In this document: one piece after another, positions 8,319 to 16,692 of the stretch | Layout of the letters: every line of letters begins with the position of its first letter | Numbering within the stretch: position 1 is the first letter of the stretch | From: CAZHBA01 sp964530225 | Lineage (GTDB): Bacteria; Pseudomonadota; Alphaproteobacteria; UBA6615 | NCBI GenBank assembly: GCA_964530225.1 | Contig: CAZHBA010000011.1 | Coordinates: 1 to 36,670 of the forward strand | Direction of reading: 5' to 3' | Length of the DNA stretch: 36,670 bases | Position numbers and translations under genes: made by a program | The notes under the pieces: model-generated | What the model was told of the DNA's origin: nothing | The model's input: the letters and a program-made list of their open reading frames with translations, nothing else | The model's database searches: none

Positions 8319-9060
8319 ATGCCCATCGAAGGCCTGCCGCAATCTAGCGTCGGCACCCTCGACGAGGCTTACGGCCAGATCGAGCAGGTCGGCGAGCAAT
8401 TGGACCGCGTTCGCACGAGCATTGGTCGTGTGATCTTTGGCCAGGCCGATGTCGTCGACGAAACTCTTATCACGCTGCTGGCTGGAGGTCATCTTCTGTT
8501 GGTCGGCGTTCCGGGTCTGGCCAAGACACTTTTAGTCGAAACCTTGGGAACCGTCGTCGGCTTGGATAACCGGCGAATCCAATGCACCCCCCGACCTGAT
8601 GCCCGCCGATATTATCGGCTCTGAAATTCTCGACGAAAGCGAGCCCAGTAAGCGATCCCTTCGCTTTATTCGCGGCCCAGTATTTACCCAACTGTTGATG
8701 GCCAATGAGATCAACCGCTCCAGCCCGCGCACCCAGTTGGCGCTACTGCAGGCGATGCAAGAGAACGAGGTTTCGGTCGCCGGTCACACCCATAAACTTC
8801 CGCAACCTTTCCATGTCCTCGCCACCCAAAACCCTCTCGAGCACGAAGGCACCTACCCCCTGCCAGAAGCGCAGCTCGACCGGTTCCTGTTGCAGGTGAA
8901 TGTCGATTACCCCGATAGCGATGCCGAGCAGGAAATACTGTTATCGACCACGGGGCTCAATGAGACCAAGGCCGAAAACGTTATCAACGCGGCGCAACTA
9001 CAGTCGGCGCAAAAACTGGTCCGCCGTCTGCCGGTCGGCAAAAGCGTCGTCGAAGCCGGT
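8319..9060 (+). pseudogene. MoxR-type AAA ATPase, frameshifted and truncated
   Basis: MoxR ATPases are AAA+ chaperones that usually work with DUF58 and von Willebrand-type partners. An ATG at 8319, preceded by AGGAG, opens a frame containing VIFGQADVVDETLITLLAGGH and the Walker A region GVPGLAKTLLVETLG. A run of six C at 8587-8592 should be five; the extra C throws the frame into a stop at 8624. The next frame continues the family without loss: DLMPADIIGSE, FIRGPVFTQLLMANEINRSSPRTQLALLQAMQE (Walker B and sensor), and ATQNPLEHEGTYPLPEAQLDRFLL. After LVRRLPVGKSVVEA at about 9057 the MoxR sequence ends abruptly, and the C-terminal lid domain (roughly the last 60-80 residues) is missing. No partner genes follow. 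Confidence 0.85.
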
Positions 9061-9417
9061 CTCTATCAGCTCACAGAGGGCGAGCGATCAACCCTGGCCG
9101 GTGTGTCGGTGCCCTGAACTCAGTCGAACTGAGCGACGTCACCGCGACCAATACTGCCCTGCGGCCGCTGGCCAACGCTACCGGTGGCGGCGTCGCCTGG
9201 CTAGCCGGTAGTTCGGTTCCCGACATCCGGCACAATCCGCGCGGACGCGACATGGCCAATGTCGGTCCAACCGCTAGCACGCAATGGCTCGCATTCCAAT
9301 CCAATAGCGCCTTTACAGTGACCGACATCCGCGCTCTGCCGCTGTTACCCGCCTTGCTGTTGCTGTTCCTGACGGCGGCGGCACTGCTTCTGGCCTGGCA
9401 CCGCGAGGGCCGCTGAT
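9058..9417 (+). pseudogene. C-terminal remnant of a membrane protein fused to the moxR remnant
   Basis: From about 9058 the sequence is no longer MoxR. It reads GLYQLTEGERSTLAGV, then after a frame change ALNSVELSDVTATNTALRPLANATGGGVAWLAG, ending with one hydrophobic helix of about 20 residues and AWHREGR before the stop at 9417. The frame change is explained by a two-base duplication in a GTGTGT run near 9100, because removing GT restores LAGVGALNSVEL. This resembles the tail of the large membrane protein that closes moxR-DUF58-DUF4159 type operons (inference from memory). If so, one deletion removed the end of moxR, the intervening genes and most of this gene. It is not expected to be translated into anything functional. 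Confidence 0.65.
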
Positions 9418-9467
9418 CAAAAATCACCCGGTTATGCGATATGGTTTTACCGCCGATCTAGTGGTAG

Positions 9468-10031
9468 CTAAAACGACGAATCTGGCCCCTCGAGGAACTC
9501 AAGCTCCTCGGTGGTACTCTCCCGCCCGAGAACTTCGTTGCGGTGGGGAAAGCGGCCGAAGCGAGCGATGATGTCGCGGTGTCTGATCGCCGATTCGTAA
9601 TTTTTCTGGTTAAACTCATTACCACCGTCGTTATTTTTTTTCGTCAGCTCGACGCTACGCTCCTGATCGGCTAGCACTTCGCTGTGCATAAAGGGCAAAT
9701 ACATGAAGACCCGCTCGGTCTTGTCGAGTTCTTCATCGAAGCCTTTTTCCAGTGCCAGCCTGGCGATAGCCAGCGCGTGCACGTCCGCCGACCAGGCCAG
9801 CGGCGACTCCCGATAGAGATTGCGCGAAAACTGATCGATTAAAATGATCAACGCCAGGCATGAGCGCGGCGCCTCGACCCAGCGCTCGAGCCTGCCATCG
9901 CGCGCTTGATGCGCCAGTTCGCCGAAGTGGTTTCTGATTTCCTCATCGAACGCCTCTTCCTTGCCGAACCACTGATCGCGGTCGTTCTCCACGAACCAGA
10001 AACTGAGGACGTCGTCGGGCGTGATTGCCAT
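9468..10031 (-). CDS. DUF924 family protein
   Basis: The 187-residue product shows the DUF924 pattern: an N-terminal DDVLSFWFVENDRDQWFGKEEAFDEEIR, then LALIILIDQFSRNLYRESPLAW, ERVFMYLPFMHSE, and the C-terminal HRDIIARFGRFPHRNEVLGR ending in EELEFL. The family is a helical TPR-like fold with no firmly assigned reaction; it is probably a soluble cytoplasmic protein. The ATG at 10031 is preceded by an AAAGGAG box about 14 bases away, slightly far. It is a stand-alone gene convergent with the decayed moxR locus, and looks intact in all conserved blocks. Confidence 0.9.
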   Translation of the reverse strand: MAITPDDVLSFWFVENDRDQWFGKEEAFDEEIRNHFGELAHQARDGRLERWVEAPRSCLALIILIDQFSRNLYRESPLAWSADVHALAIARLALEKGFDEELDKTERVFMYLPFMHSEVLADQERSVELTKKNNDGGNEFNQKNYESAIRHRDIIARFGRFPHRNEVLGRESTTEELEFLEGPDSSF

Positions 10032-10171
10032 CGTGCGCTTACCACTCCTTTACCGGAATTTTACGCGACCAAACTATACCAATCGACATCCACCACCGAT
10101 GGACTATTTATAAGGCCTAGACAATGGTTGCCGCCCGTTTATTTTTTACTCGAAAGATTTATACCAAACCC

Positions 10172-10870
10172 ATGCTAAGCCGAGATTCAATCCGCGACGG
10201 TGTCATATACAAAATGCTCCAGCAGCATCAACACCTCAACGACGCCGTGCCGAAGACTACCGAAGAACGTGCAGCTTCATTGCAAGCCACGCTGGCCGGC
10301 GCGCCCGCCGGCACACTGAATAGCCCAGAAGATGGCGACGTGTGGGTGTTCGGCTACGGATCGCTGATTTGGAACCCGGCATTCCACCACACCGAAAAAC
10401 GCCGCGGCAGGATTTACGGCTACCACCGGACCTATTGCATTTGGACCCATTTGGGCCGCGGCACGCCGGATAATCCTGGGCTAATGCTGTCGCTCGACCG
10501 CGGCGGTTCGTGTTGTGGCGCGGCGTTTCGCATCGTACCGGACAAGCTCGAAGAGGAACTATCCATCCTGTGGGCGCGTGAAATGGTGCTCGATAGCTAT
10601 GTGCCGACCTGGGTCACCGTTCATACCAGCGACGGACCCGTCAACGGGCTCACATTCACCATCGACCGCAATCATCAGCGCTATGTGGGACGCCTGCCAC
10701 CAGACGTTATCGCCGGCCACCTAGCAACCGCCGAAGGCTATCTCGGCAGCTCGGCGGAATATCTGGAAAACACGGTGGTTCACTTGGCAGAGCTCGGTAT
10801 CCACGACGCCACCCTCACCGATCTGCATCGGCGGGTCACGCGGCTACGCACGACGGAGCGCGGCGGCTAG
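10172..10870 (+). CDS. Gamma-glutamylcyclotransferase, ChaC-like
   Basis: ChaC-family enzymes cleave the gamma-glutamyl bond of glutathione, giving 5-oxoproline and Cys-Gly. The product (232 residues from the ATG at 10172) has the substrate-loop motif VFGYGSLIWNP at about residues 54-64, FHHTEKRRGRIYGYHRTYCIWT, GRGTPDNPGLMLSLDRGGSC, and the segment LWAREMVLDSYVP, whose glutamate is the expected catalytic residue. An upstream in-frame ATG at 10124 would add 16 poorly conserved residues, so the inner ATG is preferred. It ends only four bases from the 3' end of the convergent tRNA-Gln gene. The role in glutathione turnover is inferred from family. Confidence 0.9.
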   Translation: MLSRDSIRDGVIYKMLQQHQHLNDAVPKTTEERAASLQATLAGAPAGTLNSPEDGDVWVFGYGSLIWNPAFHHTEKRRGRIYGYHRTYCIWTHLGRGTPDNPGLMLSLDRGGSCCGAAFRIVPDKLEEELSILWAREMVLDSYVPTWVTVHTSDGPVNGLTFTIDRNHQRYVGRLPPDVIAGHLATAEGYLGSSAEYLENTVVHLAELGIHDATLTDLHRRVTRLRTTERGG

Positions 10871-10874
10871 AAAA

Positions 10875-10949
10875 TGGCTGGGGCGGCAGGATTCGAACCT
10901 GCGGTACACGGGATCAAAACCCGATGCCTTACCACTTGGCTACGCCCCA
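10875..10949 (-). tRNA. tRNA-Gln (anticodon UUG)
   Basis: The minus strand folds as a 75-base tRNA. The acceptor stem is TGGGGCG/CGCCCCA, the D arm has GCC/GGC, the anticodon loop TTTTGAT gives anticodon TTG, and the T arm is GCAGG-TTCGAAT-CCTGC. The discriminator is G and the 3' CCA is encoded. The outermost pair of the anticodon stem looks like a T-T mismatch. It reads CAA, and probably CAG by wobble. Confidence 0.96.
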
Positions 10950-11035
10950 ACAATCGCTCGATTCGTTCCGCAATATCGGTCTTCGTGCCTTGCATCGCAA
11001 GAGTCTGTGGTAAACCTTCTCGTGTCGGCTAAAAG

Positions 11036-11941
11036 TTAGGCTTCACCGGTGTCGAGTCCAGTGTCAAGCTGGGTCGCCGCGACCCACCAATCCGAGTTAT
11101 CACGCCCCAGCGCCTCGGCGGCAGCCCGTGCCGTCGACTCTGTTGCGAAGAGGCCTAAACAGGTAGCACCGCTACCGCTTAGCCGCGCCAACAGGCATTC
11201 GGGCTGAGCATCTAACCGGGCCAATACGTCACCGATCACCGAACACAACGTCAGCGCTGAATCAGTCAAATCGTTGCGGCATGCCGCCAATTGTTGGGCG
11301 AATTGATGTGGCGCGCTCGACCACTCTTGAGTGGCGGCAGGCGGGCTAGCTGATGTGTACGGAGTGGCATCAAAAACTTCAAAAACTTCGGCAGTGGAAA
11401 CAGCAAAGCGCGGATTTACCAGAACGGCATACAGCGGCGCCATCGCGCCCGGCAGCGATAGCTGGTCGCCGACGCCGCGTACAAGCGACGGCCGGTTGGC
11501 CAGGCAGACAGCGAGATCGGCGCCGAGCTCCCGCGCCAGCGAAGACAATTGTTCCGATGGTAGGTCGACACGCCACAAACGCATGAGCGCGCGTATCGCC
11601 GCAGCCGCATCGGCCGACCCGCCTCCGATGCCGCTGGCGACGGGGAGGTTTTTTTGTACTTCGATGGTAGCGCCAGCCGTCACTCCGGTCGTCTGAGCCA
11701 ACAGGGTCGCCGCGTGCAACACCAAATCCTCGGCGACCGGCGGTAAATCACCGGCCATAGGGCCCGAACGCGTCAGGGAAATATCGGTGCCAGGTGACAC
11801 AATCACTACGTCGCCGACATCGGCGAACACCACCAGGCTGTCGATCGAATGCTTGCCATCTGGCCGCCGGCCAACGACGTGCAAAAACAGATTGATCTTC
11901 GCCGGAGCCGCCTCCCGAAAGGCGTCCGCACCGTTGCTCAA
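11036..11941 (-). CDS. ispE: 4-diphosphocytidyl-2-C-methyl-D-erythritol kinase
   Basis: IspE phosphorylates CDP-methylerythritol in the non-mevalonate (MEP) isoprenoid pathway, which supplies quinone tails and cell-wall carrier lipid. The 301-residue product is a GHMP kinase with the N-terminal APAKINLFLHVVGRRPDGKH (residues about 12-31), the ATP-binding glycine-rich LPVASGIGGGSADAAAAIRAL (about 99-119), and a C-terminal LSGSGATCLGLF motif. The length is normal for the family. It sits just 34 bases after the TPR gene on the same strand, so the two are probably co-transcribed, with tRNA-Gln downstream. Confidence 0.96.
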   Translation of the reverse strand: MSNGADAFREAAPAKINLFLHVVGRRPDGKHSIDSLVVFADVGDVVIVSPGTDISLTRSGPMAGDLPPVAEDLVLHAATLLAQTTGVTAGATIEVQKNLPVASGIGGGSADAAAAIRALMRLWRVDLPSEQLSSLARELGADLAVCLANRPSLVRGVGDQLSLPGAMAPLYAVLVNPRFAVSTAEVFEVFDATPYTSASPPAATQEWSSAPHQFAQQLAACRNDLTDSALTLCSVIGDVLARLDAQPECLLARLSGSGATCLGLFATESTARAAAEALGRDNSDWWVAATQLDTGLDTGEA

Positions 11942-11975
11942 GAATTTGCCCCCTGCAGGCTAATATTGGGATGCG

Positions 11976-13727
11976 TTAGATATCGCGCCGCTGGTCTTCC
12001 GGCAACAGCTGCGGCAATTGCCTGCCCTGCAACTTGTCGCGGATAATCTTTTCGACATCAGCGTTGGGTTCCTGCAACAGCGCGCGCTTCCATTGGAACC
12101 GCGCTTCATCGCGACGGTCGGCGAGCCAATAGGCGTCGCCCAGATGGTCGTTGATGACAGGATCGCCCGGTTCCAGCGCCACCGCGCGTTCGAGATGAGT
12201 CACGGCATCCGGATAGTTGCCCAGCCGGTACAGCACCCAGCCCAGCGAGTCGGCGATGAAACCGTCCTGCGGCCGCTGCGAAACCGCCTTCTCAATCATC
12301 TTTTTCGCACGTTCCAGGTTCAGCCCTTGCTCGACCCAGCTATAGCCAAGGTAATTGAGAACCAAGGGCTGATCGGGTTCGAGCTCGAGCGCCTTCAGTA
12401 AATCGCTCTCCGCGCGGTCCCATTGCTTGGCGCGTTCCAAGGCGATTCCCCTAGTGTAGTACAAGCGCCAATCCACATTTTCGCCCGACCGTTCCTGCGC
12501 CGTATCGTACGCCGCCACCGCCTCGCGATAGCGTTCGTCGATGCGCAGAAAATCGCCAAGCGCGCGTGCCGCGTCCGGGCGTTCGGGCCTTTCGCGAATC
12601 ATGGAGCGTAACAGCCGGACGGCCTTCTCGATATCATCCTGGATGCGGTAACCGTCGGCCACGTTGAGCCGTGCGTACCAACCGTAGGGCGTCGCCGGAT
12701 CGATGCCGCTATACGCCTTCATCGCCGCTTCGGTCTGTTCTTCGCGCTCGAAAACCTGGCCCAGCAAATACAGCGTCGGCGGGGACTCGGCCCGCAAATG
12801 CAGCGACATCTGGATCATGACCAGCGCCTGCGTCCGCAACCGCTCGCGGTTCAACAGATTAGCGACGGCGTGCAGCGCCTCGGCCGCACCTTCGCCAAAC
12901 GTCGACACCACCGGCGCGGGCACCTTGCCCTCGGCTAGCGCGGCGCGCGTCGGGTCGATCAACAATGTGCGCGGGTGCGACAGCGTAAACGCCTCGACCA
13001 GGCGCACTGCCTTTTCATGTTGATTGGTGCGCACCAGCAATCCGGCATAGGCCTCGACCAATTGCAGGGCTGCGGAATCGCCAGACGCTGCGACACCGCG
13101 CTTGAACGCCGCTTCGGCAGCGTCGGGTCGGCCCGATAAATCGGCGATCATCCCGGCGTGGAGGCCGGTTATCGGGCCGAGGCCGTTGGTCGATGTGAGG
13201 TTATCCAGTAGTGCCAGCGCAGCGTCGGTGCGGCCATCGCCGGCCAGCGCCCAGGCGCGCATCAGCGGCACAACGATGCGCTGAATACCGGTGAGCAAGA
13301 TTTTATCCAGCCGTTCGAGGGCCTGGCGATACTCCTCTCCTTTGATCGCCCTCACCGCCAGCGTCATGTTGGCCAGGGGATCGCGTTCGTTTTCGGCTAC
13401 CACCTGTTCGGCTAGTTCAGCGGCTTCTTCAATGCGTCCCACGCTCGCCATTAACAGGTGGCCACGCCGCACGATATCCTTTAGTTCGGGGTTCTCGGCC
13501 AGTACCTCGGCGGCGAACGATGCCGCTGCTGTAAAATCGCCGACAGATTCCGCATGCCGCGAGGCCAGGAATTTTCCGTAAACGGTTGCGCCGACCTTTA
13601 GCGGCGTGCCGGTCAAATCGGGTTGTTCGCTTAGCGGTGCCTCCGCACCCGATGTCGCCGCGGCGGCTATCGGAGCACTAACGGCTAAAACGATAGCGCC
13701 TATAATAACCGCTAATAATGTCCGCAT
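11976..13727 (-). CDS. Exported TPR repeat protein
   Basis: The product (583 residues from the ATG at 13727) begins with a signal peptide (MRTLLAVIIGAIVLAVSAPIAAAA) and is otherwise built of tetratricopeptide helices. The clearest repeats are toward the C-terminus: the YTRGIALERAKQWDRAESDLLKALELEPDQP, YLGYSWVEQGLNLERAKKMIEKAV, DSLGWVLYRLGNYPDAVTHLERAV and DHLGDAYWLADRRDEARFQWKRAL regions. TPR proteins of this type act as periplasmic or envelope scaffolds; no specific partner can be named. A GTG at 13751 could add eight residues before the signal, but the ATG gives a cleaner signal peptide. It is upstream of ispE with close spacing, an arrangement I recall in related genomes. Confidence 0.88.
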   Translation of the reverse strand: MRTLLAVIIGAIVLAVSAPIAAAATSGAEAPLSEQPDLTGTPLKVGATVYGKFLASRHAESVGDFTAAASFAAEVLAENPELKDIVRRGHLLMASVGRIEEAAELAEQVVAENERDPLANMTLAVRAIKGEEYRQALERLDKILLTGIQRIVVPLMRAWALAGDGRTDAALALLDNLTSTNGLGPITGLHAGMIADLSGRPDAAEAAFKRGVAASGDSAALQLVEAYAGLLVRTNQHEKAVRLVEAFTLSHPRTLLIDPTRAALAEGKVPAPVVSTFGEGAAEALHAVANLLNRERLRTQALVMIQMSLHLRAESPPTLYLLGQVFEREEQTEAAMKAYSGIDPATPYGWYARLNVADGYRIQDDIEKAVRLLRSMIRERPERPDAARALGDFLRIDERYREAVAAYDTAQERSGENVDWRLYYTRGIALERAKQWDRAESDLLKALELEPDQPLVLNYLGYSWVEQGLNLERAKKMIEKAVSQRPQDGFIADSLGWVLYRLGNYPDAVTHLERAVALEPGDPVINDHLGDAYWLADRRDEARFQWKRALLQEPNADVEKIIRDKLQGRQLPQLLPEDQRRDI

Positions 13728-13881
13728 AATCGATCCCAATGTGGAGTACACCGGCTAATTATCGACCGGTCATAACCTCGCCAACAGTTTACCCGAGGTA
13801 CAATCGCACCGCCATGACACGTTTTCGTTAAAAATCGAGCTCGCTACGAATCGGCTATCCCTGTCAGTCGCCTAGTACCGC

Positions 13882-15585
13882 TTACATATTGGGATAGTTC
13901 GGTCCACCACCACCTTCTGGTGCTACCCATACAATATTTTGAGTCGGATCCTTGATGTCACAAGTTTTGCAGTGGACGCAATTTTGCGCATTGATTTGCA
14001 AGCGTGGGTTCAATCCGTCGTCGTCGGTTAGTATTTCGTAGACACCGGCCGGACAATAGCGCTGCTCCGGCGCGTCGTAGCGTGCCAAATTAATCTCGAC
14101 CGGCACCCTGTCATCCCGTAGCGTCAAGTGGGGTGGCTGGTTTTCTTCGTGGTTGGTGTTAGAGAGATAGACGGAAGACGGCTTGTCGAAGCTCATCTTG
14201 CCATCGGGACTGGGATAATCGATGGGCTGGTATTTGTCCTTGCTACCAAGCGTTTCGTGGTCGGTGTGGCCGTGTTTCAGGGTCCACGGCGCCCGCCCGC
14301 GCAAAATCACCTGGTCTATACCCGCCATCAAGGTGCCGCACCGCAAACCAAACTTGAAGGAAGGCCGAAAGTTGCGGGCGCGGTACAATTCACGGTAAAT
14401 CCAAGATTGCTCGAAGGATGCCGCATAGGCGTTGAGTTCAGCCGCCGGAACGCCACCGTCGGCCTCCGCTATCGCGCCAAACGCCGCCTCGGCGGCTAGC
14501 TTGCCCGACATCATTGCCGTGTGCGAGCCCTTGATCTTGGGTACGTTTAGGGTGCCGGCCTCGCAGCCGATTAACACGCCACCGGGGAATGCCAGCTTGG
14601 GTAGCGATTGCAGACCGCCTTCGTTGAGCGCGCGTGCGCCATAGGCAACGCGGCTGCCGCCCTCGAAAGTTGGACGGACCGCTGGGTGGGCCTTGAACCG
14701 TTGGAACTCGTCGAACGGCGACAGGTGGGGGTTTTTATAATCGAGGCCAATGACGAAGCCAACGGCAACCTGATTGTCCTCCAGGTGATATAGGAACGAG
14801 CCGCCGTAGGTTTTCTTATCCATCGGCCACCCCGCCGTATGGACGACAAGCCCGGACTGGTGCTTCTCGGGCGCTACCTGCCACAGCTCCTTGATGCCGA
14901 TACCGTAGGTCTGCGCTTCGCACGCGACGCGCAGTGAATACCGCTCCATCAGCTGCCGGCCTAACTGACCGCGGCAACCCTCGGCAAAAAAAGTGTAGGC
15001 GGCGTGCAACTCGATACCCGGCGTATAATTGGGTGTATGGCTACCGTCGCTGGCGATGCCCATATCGCCAGTGGTCACGCCCTTGACCCTGCCGTCGCTG
15101 TCGTAAAGTACTTCGGTGGCGGCAAAACCGGGATAGATTTCGACGCCCAACGCCTCTGCCTGTTCGCCGAGCCAGCGGCACAGATTACCGAGCGAGATGA
15201 TGTAGTTGCCGTGGTTCTGCATCGGTGGTGGCAATAGAGAGGTCGGCACTGACATCGATTTTTTCCTGGTCAGGAATAGGAATTTCTCCGCCGTCACCGC
15301 CGTCGTCACCGGCGCGCCCTGCTCGCGCCAATCGGGTAGTAATTCGTCAAGAACATGGGTTTCCAACACCGCGCCGGACAGAATATGGGCACCCACTTCC
15401 GAACCCTTTTCGAGGATACAAACGCCGATGTCCCGGCCTGCCTCAGCAGCCAGTTGTTTCAAACGGATCGATGCGGCAAGCCCGGCTGGGCCCGCGCCGA
15501 CGATAACCACGTCATAGGTCATCGATTCGCGTTCGACTTTCGTGTATTCGTTTAAGTCTTGATTGGGTGAACCGGCATCGTTCAT
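13882..15585 (-). CDS. Electron transfer flavoprotein-ubiquinone oxidoreductase
   Basis: ETF-QO takes electrons from reduced ETF, produced by acyl-CoA and other flavin dehydrogenases, and reduces ubiquinone at the inner membrane. The 567-residue product has an N-terminal FAD-binding motif (DVVIVGAGPAGLAASIRLKQL, about residues 24-44). Other landmarks are GAHILSGAVLE, FFAEGCRGQLGRQL, the membrane and quinone-binding region around GGSFLYHLEDNQVAVGFVIGLDY, and a C-terminal [4Fe-4S] set (CPAG, then NCVHCKTCDIKDPTQNI) ending in the typical GGGGPNYPNM. A GGGGAAG ribosome site precedes the ATG at 15585. It is divergent from the uracil-DNA glycosylase gene. Its quinol product feeds the bc1 complex encoded at the left of the window. 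Confidence 0.97.
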   Translation of the reverse strand: MNDAGSPNQDLNEYTKVERESMTYDVVIVGAGPAGLAASIRLKQLAAEAGRDIGVCILEKGSEVGAHILSGAVLETHVLDELLPDWREQGAPVTTAVTAEKFLFLTRKKSMSVPTSLLPPPMQNHGNYIISLGNLCRWLGEQAEALGVEIYPGFAATEVLYDSDGRVKGVTTGDMGIASDGSHTPNYTPGIELHAAYTFFAEGCRGQLGRQLMERYSLRVACEAQTYGIGIKELWQVAPEKHQSGLVVHTAGWPMDKKTYGGSFLYHLEDNQVAVGFVIGLDYKNPHLSPFDEFQRFKAHPAVRPTFEGGSRVAYGARALNEGGLQSLPKLAFPGGVLIGCEAGTLNVPKIKGSHTAMMSGKLAAEAAFGAIAEADGGVPAAELNAYAASFEQSWIYRELYRARNFRPSFKFGLRCGTLMAGIDQVILRGRAPWTLKHGHTDHETLGSKDKYQPIDYPSPDGKMSFDKPSSVYLSNTNHEENQPPHLTLRDDRVPVEINLARYDAPEQRYCPAGVYEILTDDDGLNPRLQINAQNCVHCKTCDIKDPTQNIVWVAPEGGGGPNYPNM

Positions 15586-15732
15586 GAAAACTTCCCCTTA
15601 CGTTTACCGGCTACCGCGGCAACCGGCGCCGCAACATAATACACAGCGGGATTAACTGCACGAAATAGACCGGTCGGCCGGATTTGTGCAAGTTCCCATG
15701 GCCGCAGCCATACAATCTGATACCATTAATTC

Positions 15733-16611
15733 ATGTCTGCCCAATCCAACAACACTACTAACCGCGAACATTTAGTCGCTGCGTTGCAGTGGCAGATCGA
15801 CGTGGGCGCCGACGAAGCGGTCGCCGACCAAGCGTTCGATCGGTTCGCCATGGCGGCGCATAAACAAAAAGCCATCGCCGATGCCGTGGCGGTAGCCCCG
15901 AAACCAGTGGACAACGGCAACACGCCGATGCCGCAACCGACAATGCGATCGCCCACACCGACCTCCCCATTGGTTACCCAGGATGAAGTCGCCGCGAGCG
16001 CTCAGTCTTTGGCCGAATCAGTTGCCGATCTGCCGGCACTGCGCGAAGCCCTGGCGGCGTTCGACGGTTGTTCGCTAAAAACGACGGCAACGAACCTGGT
16101 GTTCGGCGTCGGCCAAACCCCGGCCGATGTCATGCTGATCGGCGAAGCGCCGGGGCGCGACGAGGACCGCGAAGGCATGCCTTTCGTCGGCGTCAGCGGC
16201 CAGTTGCTCGACGTCATGCTGAATTATGTCGACCTCAACCGCAACAAAAATATCTACATAACCAACATTGTGCCCTGGCGGCCGCCCGGAAATCGTAACC
16301 CGACAGATGCGGAAATAGCCGCCTGCCTGCCCTTCCTCGCTCGTCATATCGCACTGGTGGCGCCCCGTATCCTGGTATTCCTCGGAGCCACCGCGGCAAA
16401 AACCCTACTGGACCACAGCGAAGGCATCACGAAGCTCCGCGGCAAATGGTATGAATATGCCGCACCAGCGCTGGAAGATGCCGGCCTGGCACCGATACCG
16501 GCCATGGCGACCCTGCATCCCGCTTACCTATTGCGCCAACCGGCCCAAAAGCGCGCCGCCTGGAAGGACCTATTGAGCGTACGCCAACGTCTCGATACGT
16601 TAACTAAATAA
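15733..16611 (+). CDS. Uracil-DNA glycosylase, family 4-like
   Basis: The product removes uracil from DNA in base-excision repair. The 292-residue protein has a variable N-terminus (residues 1-95, Pro/Ala-rich) and then the glycosylase core. This contains the motif GEAPGRDEDREGMPFVGVSGQ (about 137-157), ITNIVPWRPPGNRNPT (about 176-191), LVFLGATAAKTLL, LRGKWYEY and the C-terminal LHPAYLLRQPAQKRAAWKDL. The protein has only two cysteines (C113 and C198), so the four-cysteine [4Fe-4S] site of classical family-4 enzymes is not present. The position usually occupied by KC in the second motif reads PW, a form I recall from other alphaproteobacteria. It begins a plus-strand run with the transglycosylase and moaB. 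Confidence 0.9.
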   Translation: MSAQSNNTTNREHLVAALQWQIDVGADEAVADQAFDRFAMAAHKQKAIADAVAVAPKPVDNGNTPMPQPTMRSPTPTSPLVTQDEVAASAQSLAESVADLPALREALAAFDGCSLKTTATNLVFGVGQTPADVMLIGEAPGRDEDREGMPFVGVSGQLLDVMLNYVDLNRNKNIYITNIVPWRPPGNRNPTDAEIAACLPFLARHIALVAPRILVFLGATAAKTLLDHSEGITKLRGKWYEYAAPALEDAGLAPIPAMATLHPAYLLRQPAQKRAAWKDLLSVRQRLDTLTK

Positions 16612-16692
16612 GAACGCCAAAAGGATCCAATCTACTCGTCGAGATACCAGCCGGAATTAAGACGCCAATATCGTCGCCAAAGGAAATGCCGA

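Noticed and set aside
8587..8592. Programmed frameshift at the C run in moxR
   Set aside because: The gene also lacks its C-terminal domain and runs into another gene's tail with a second frameshift, so decay is simpler.
10060..10170. TTTATACCAA motif shared with 25513-25530, as possible repeat ends
   Set aside because: The match is only about ten bases in AT-rich gaps, without arms or target duplications.
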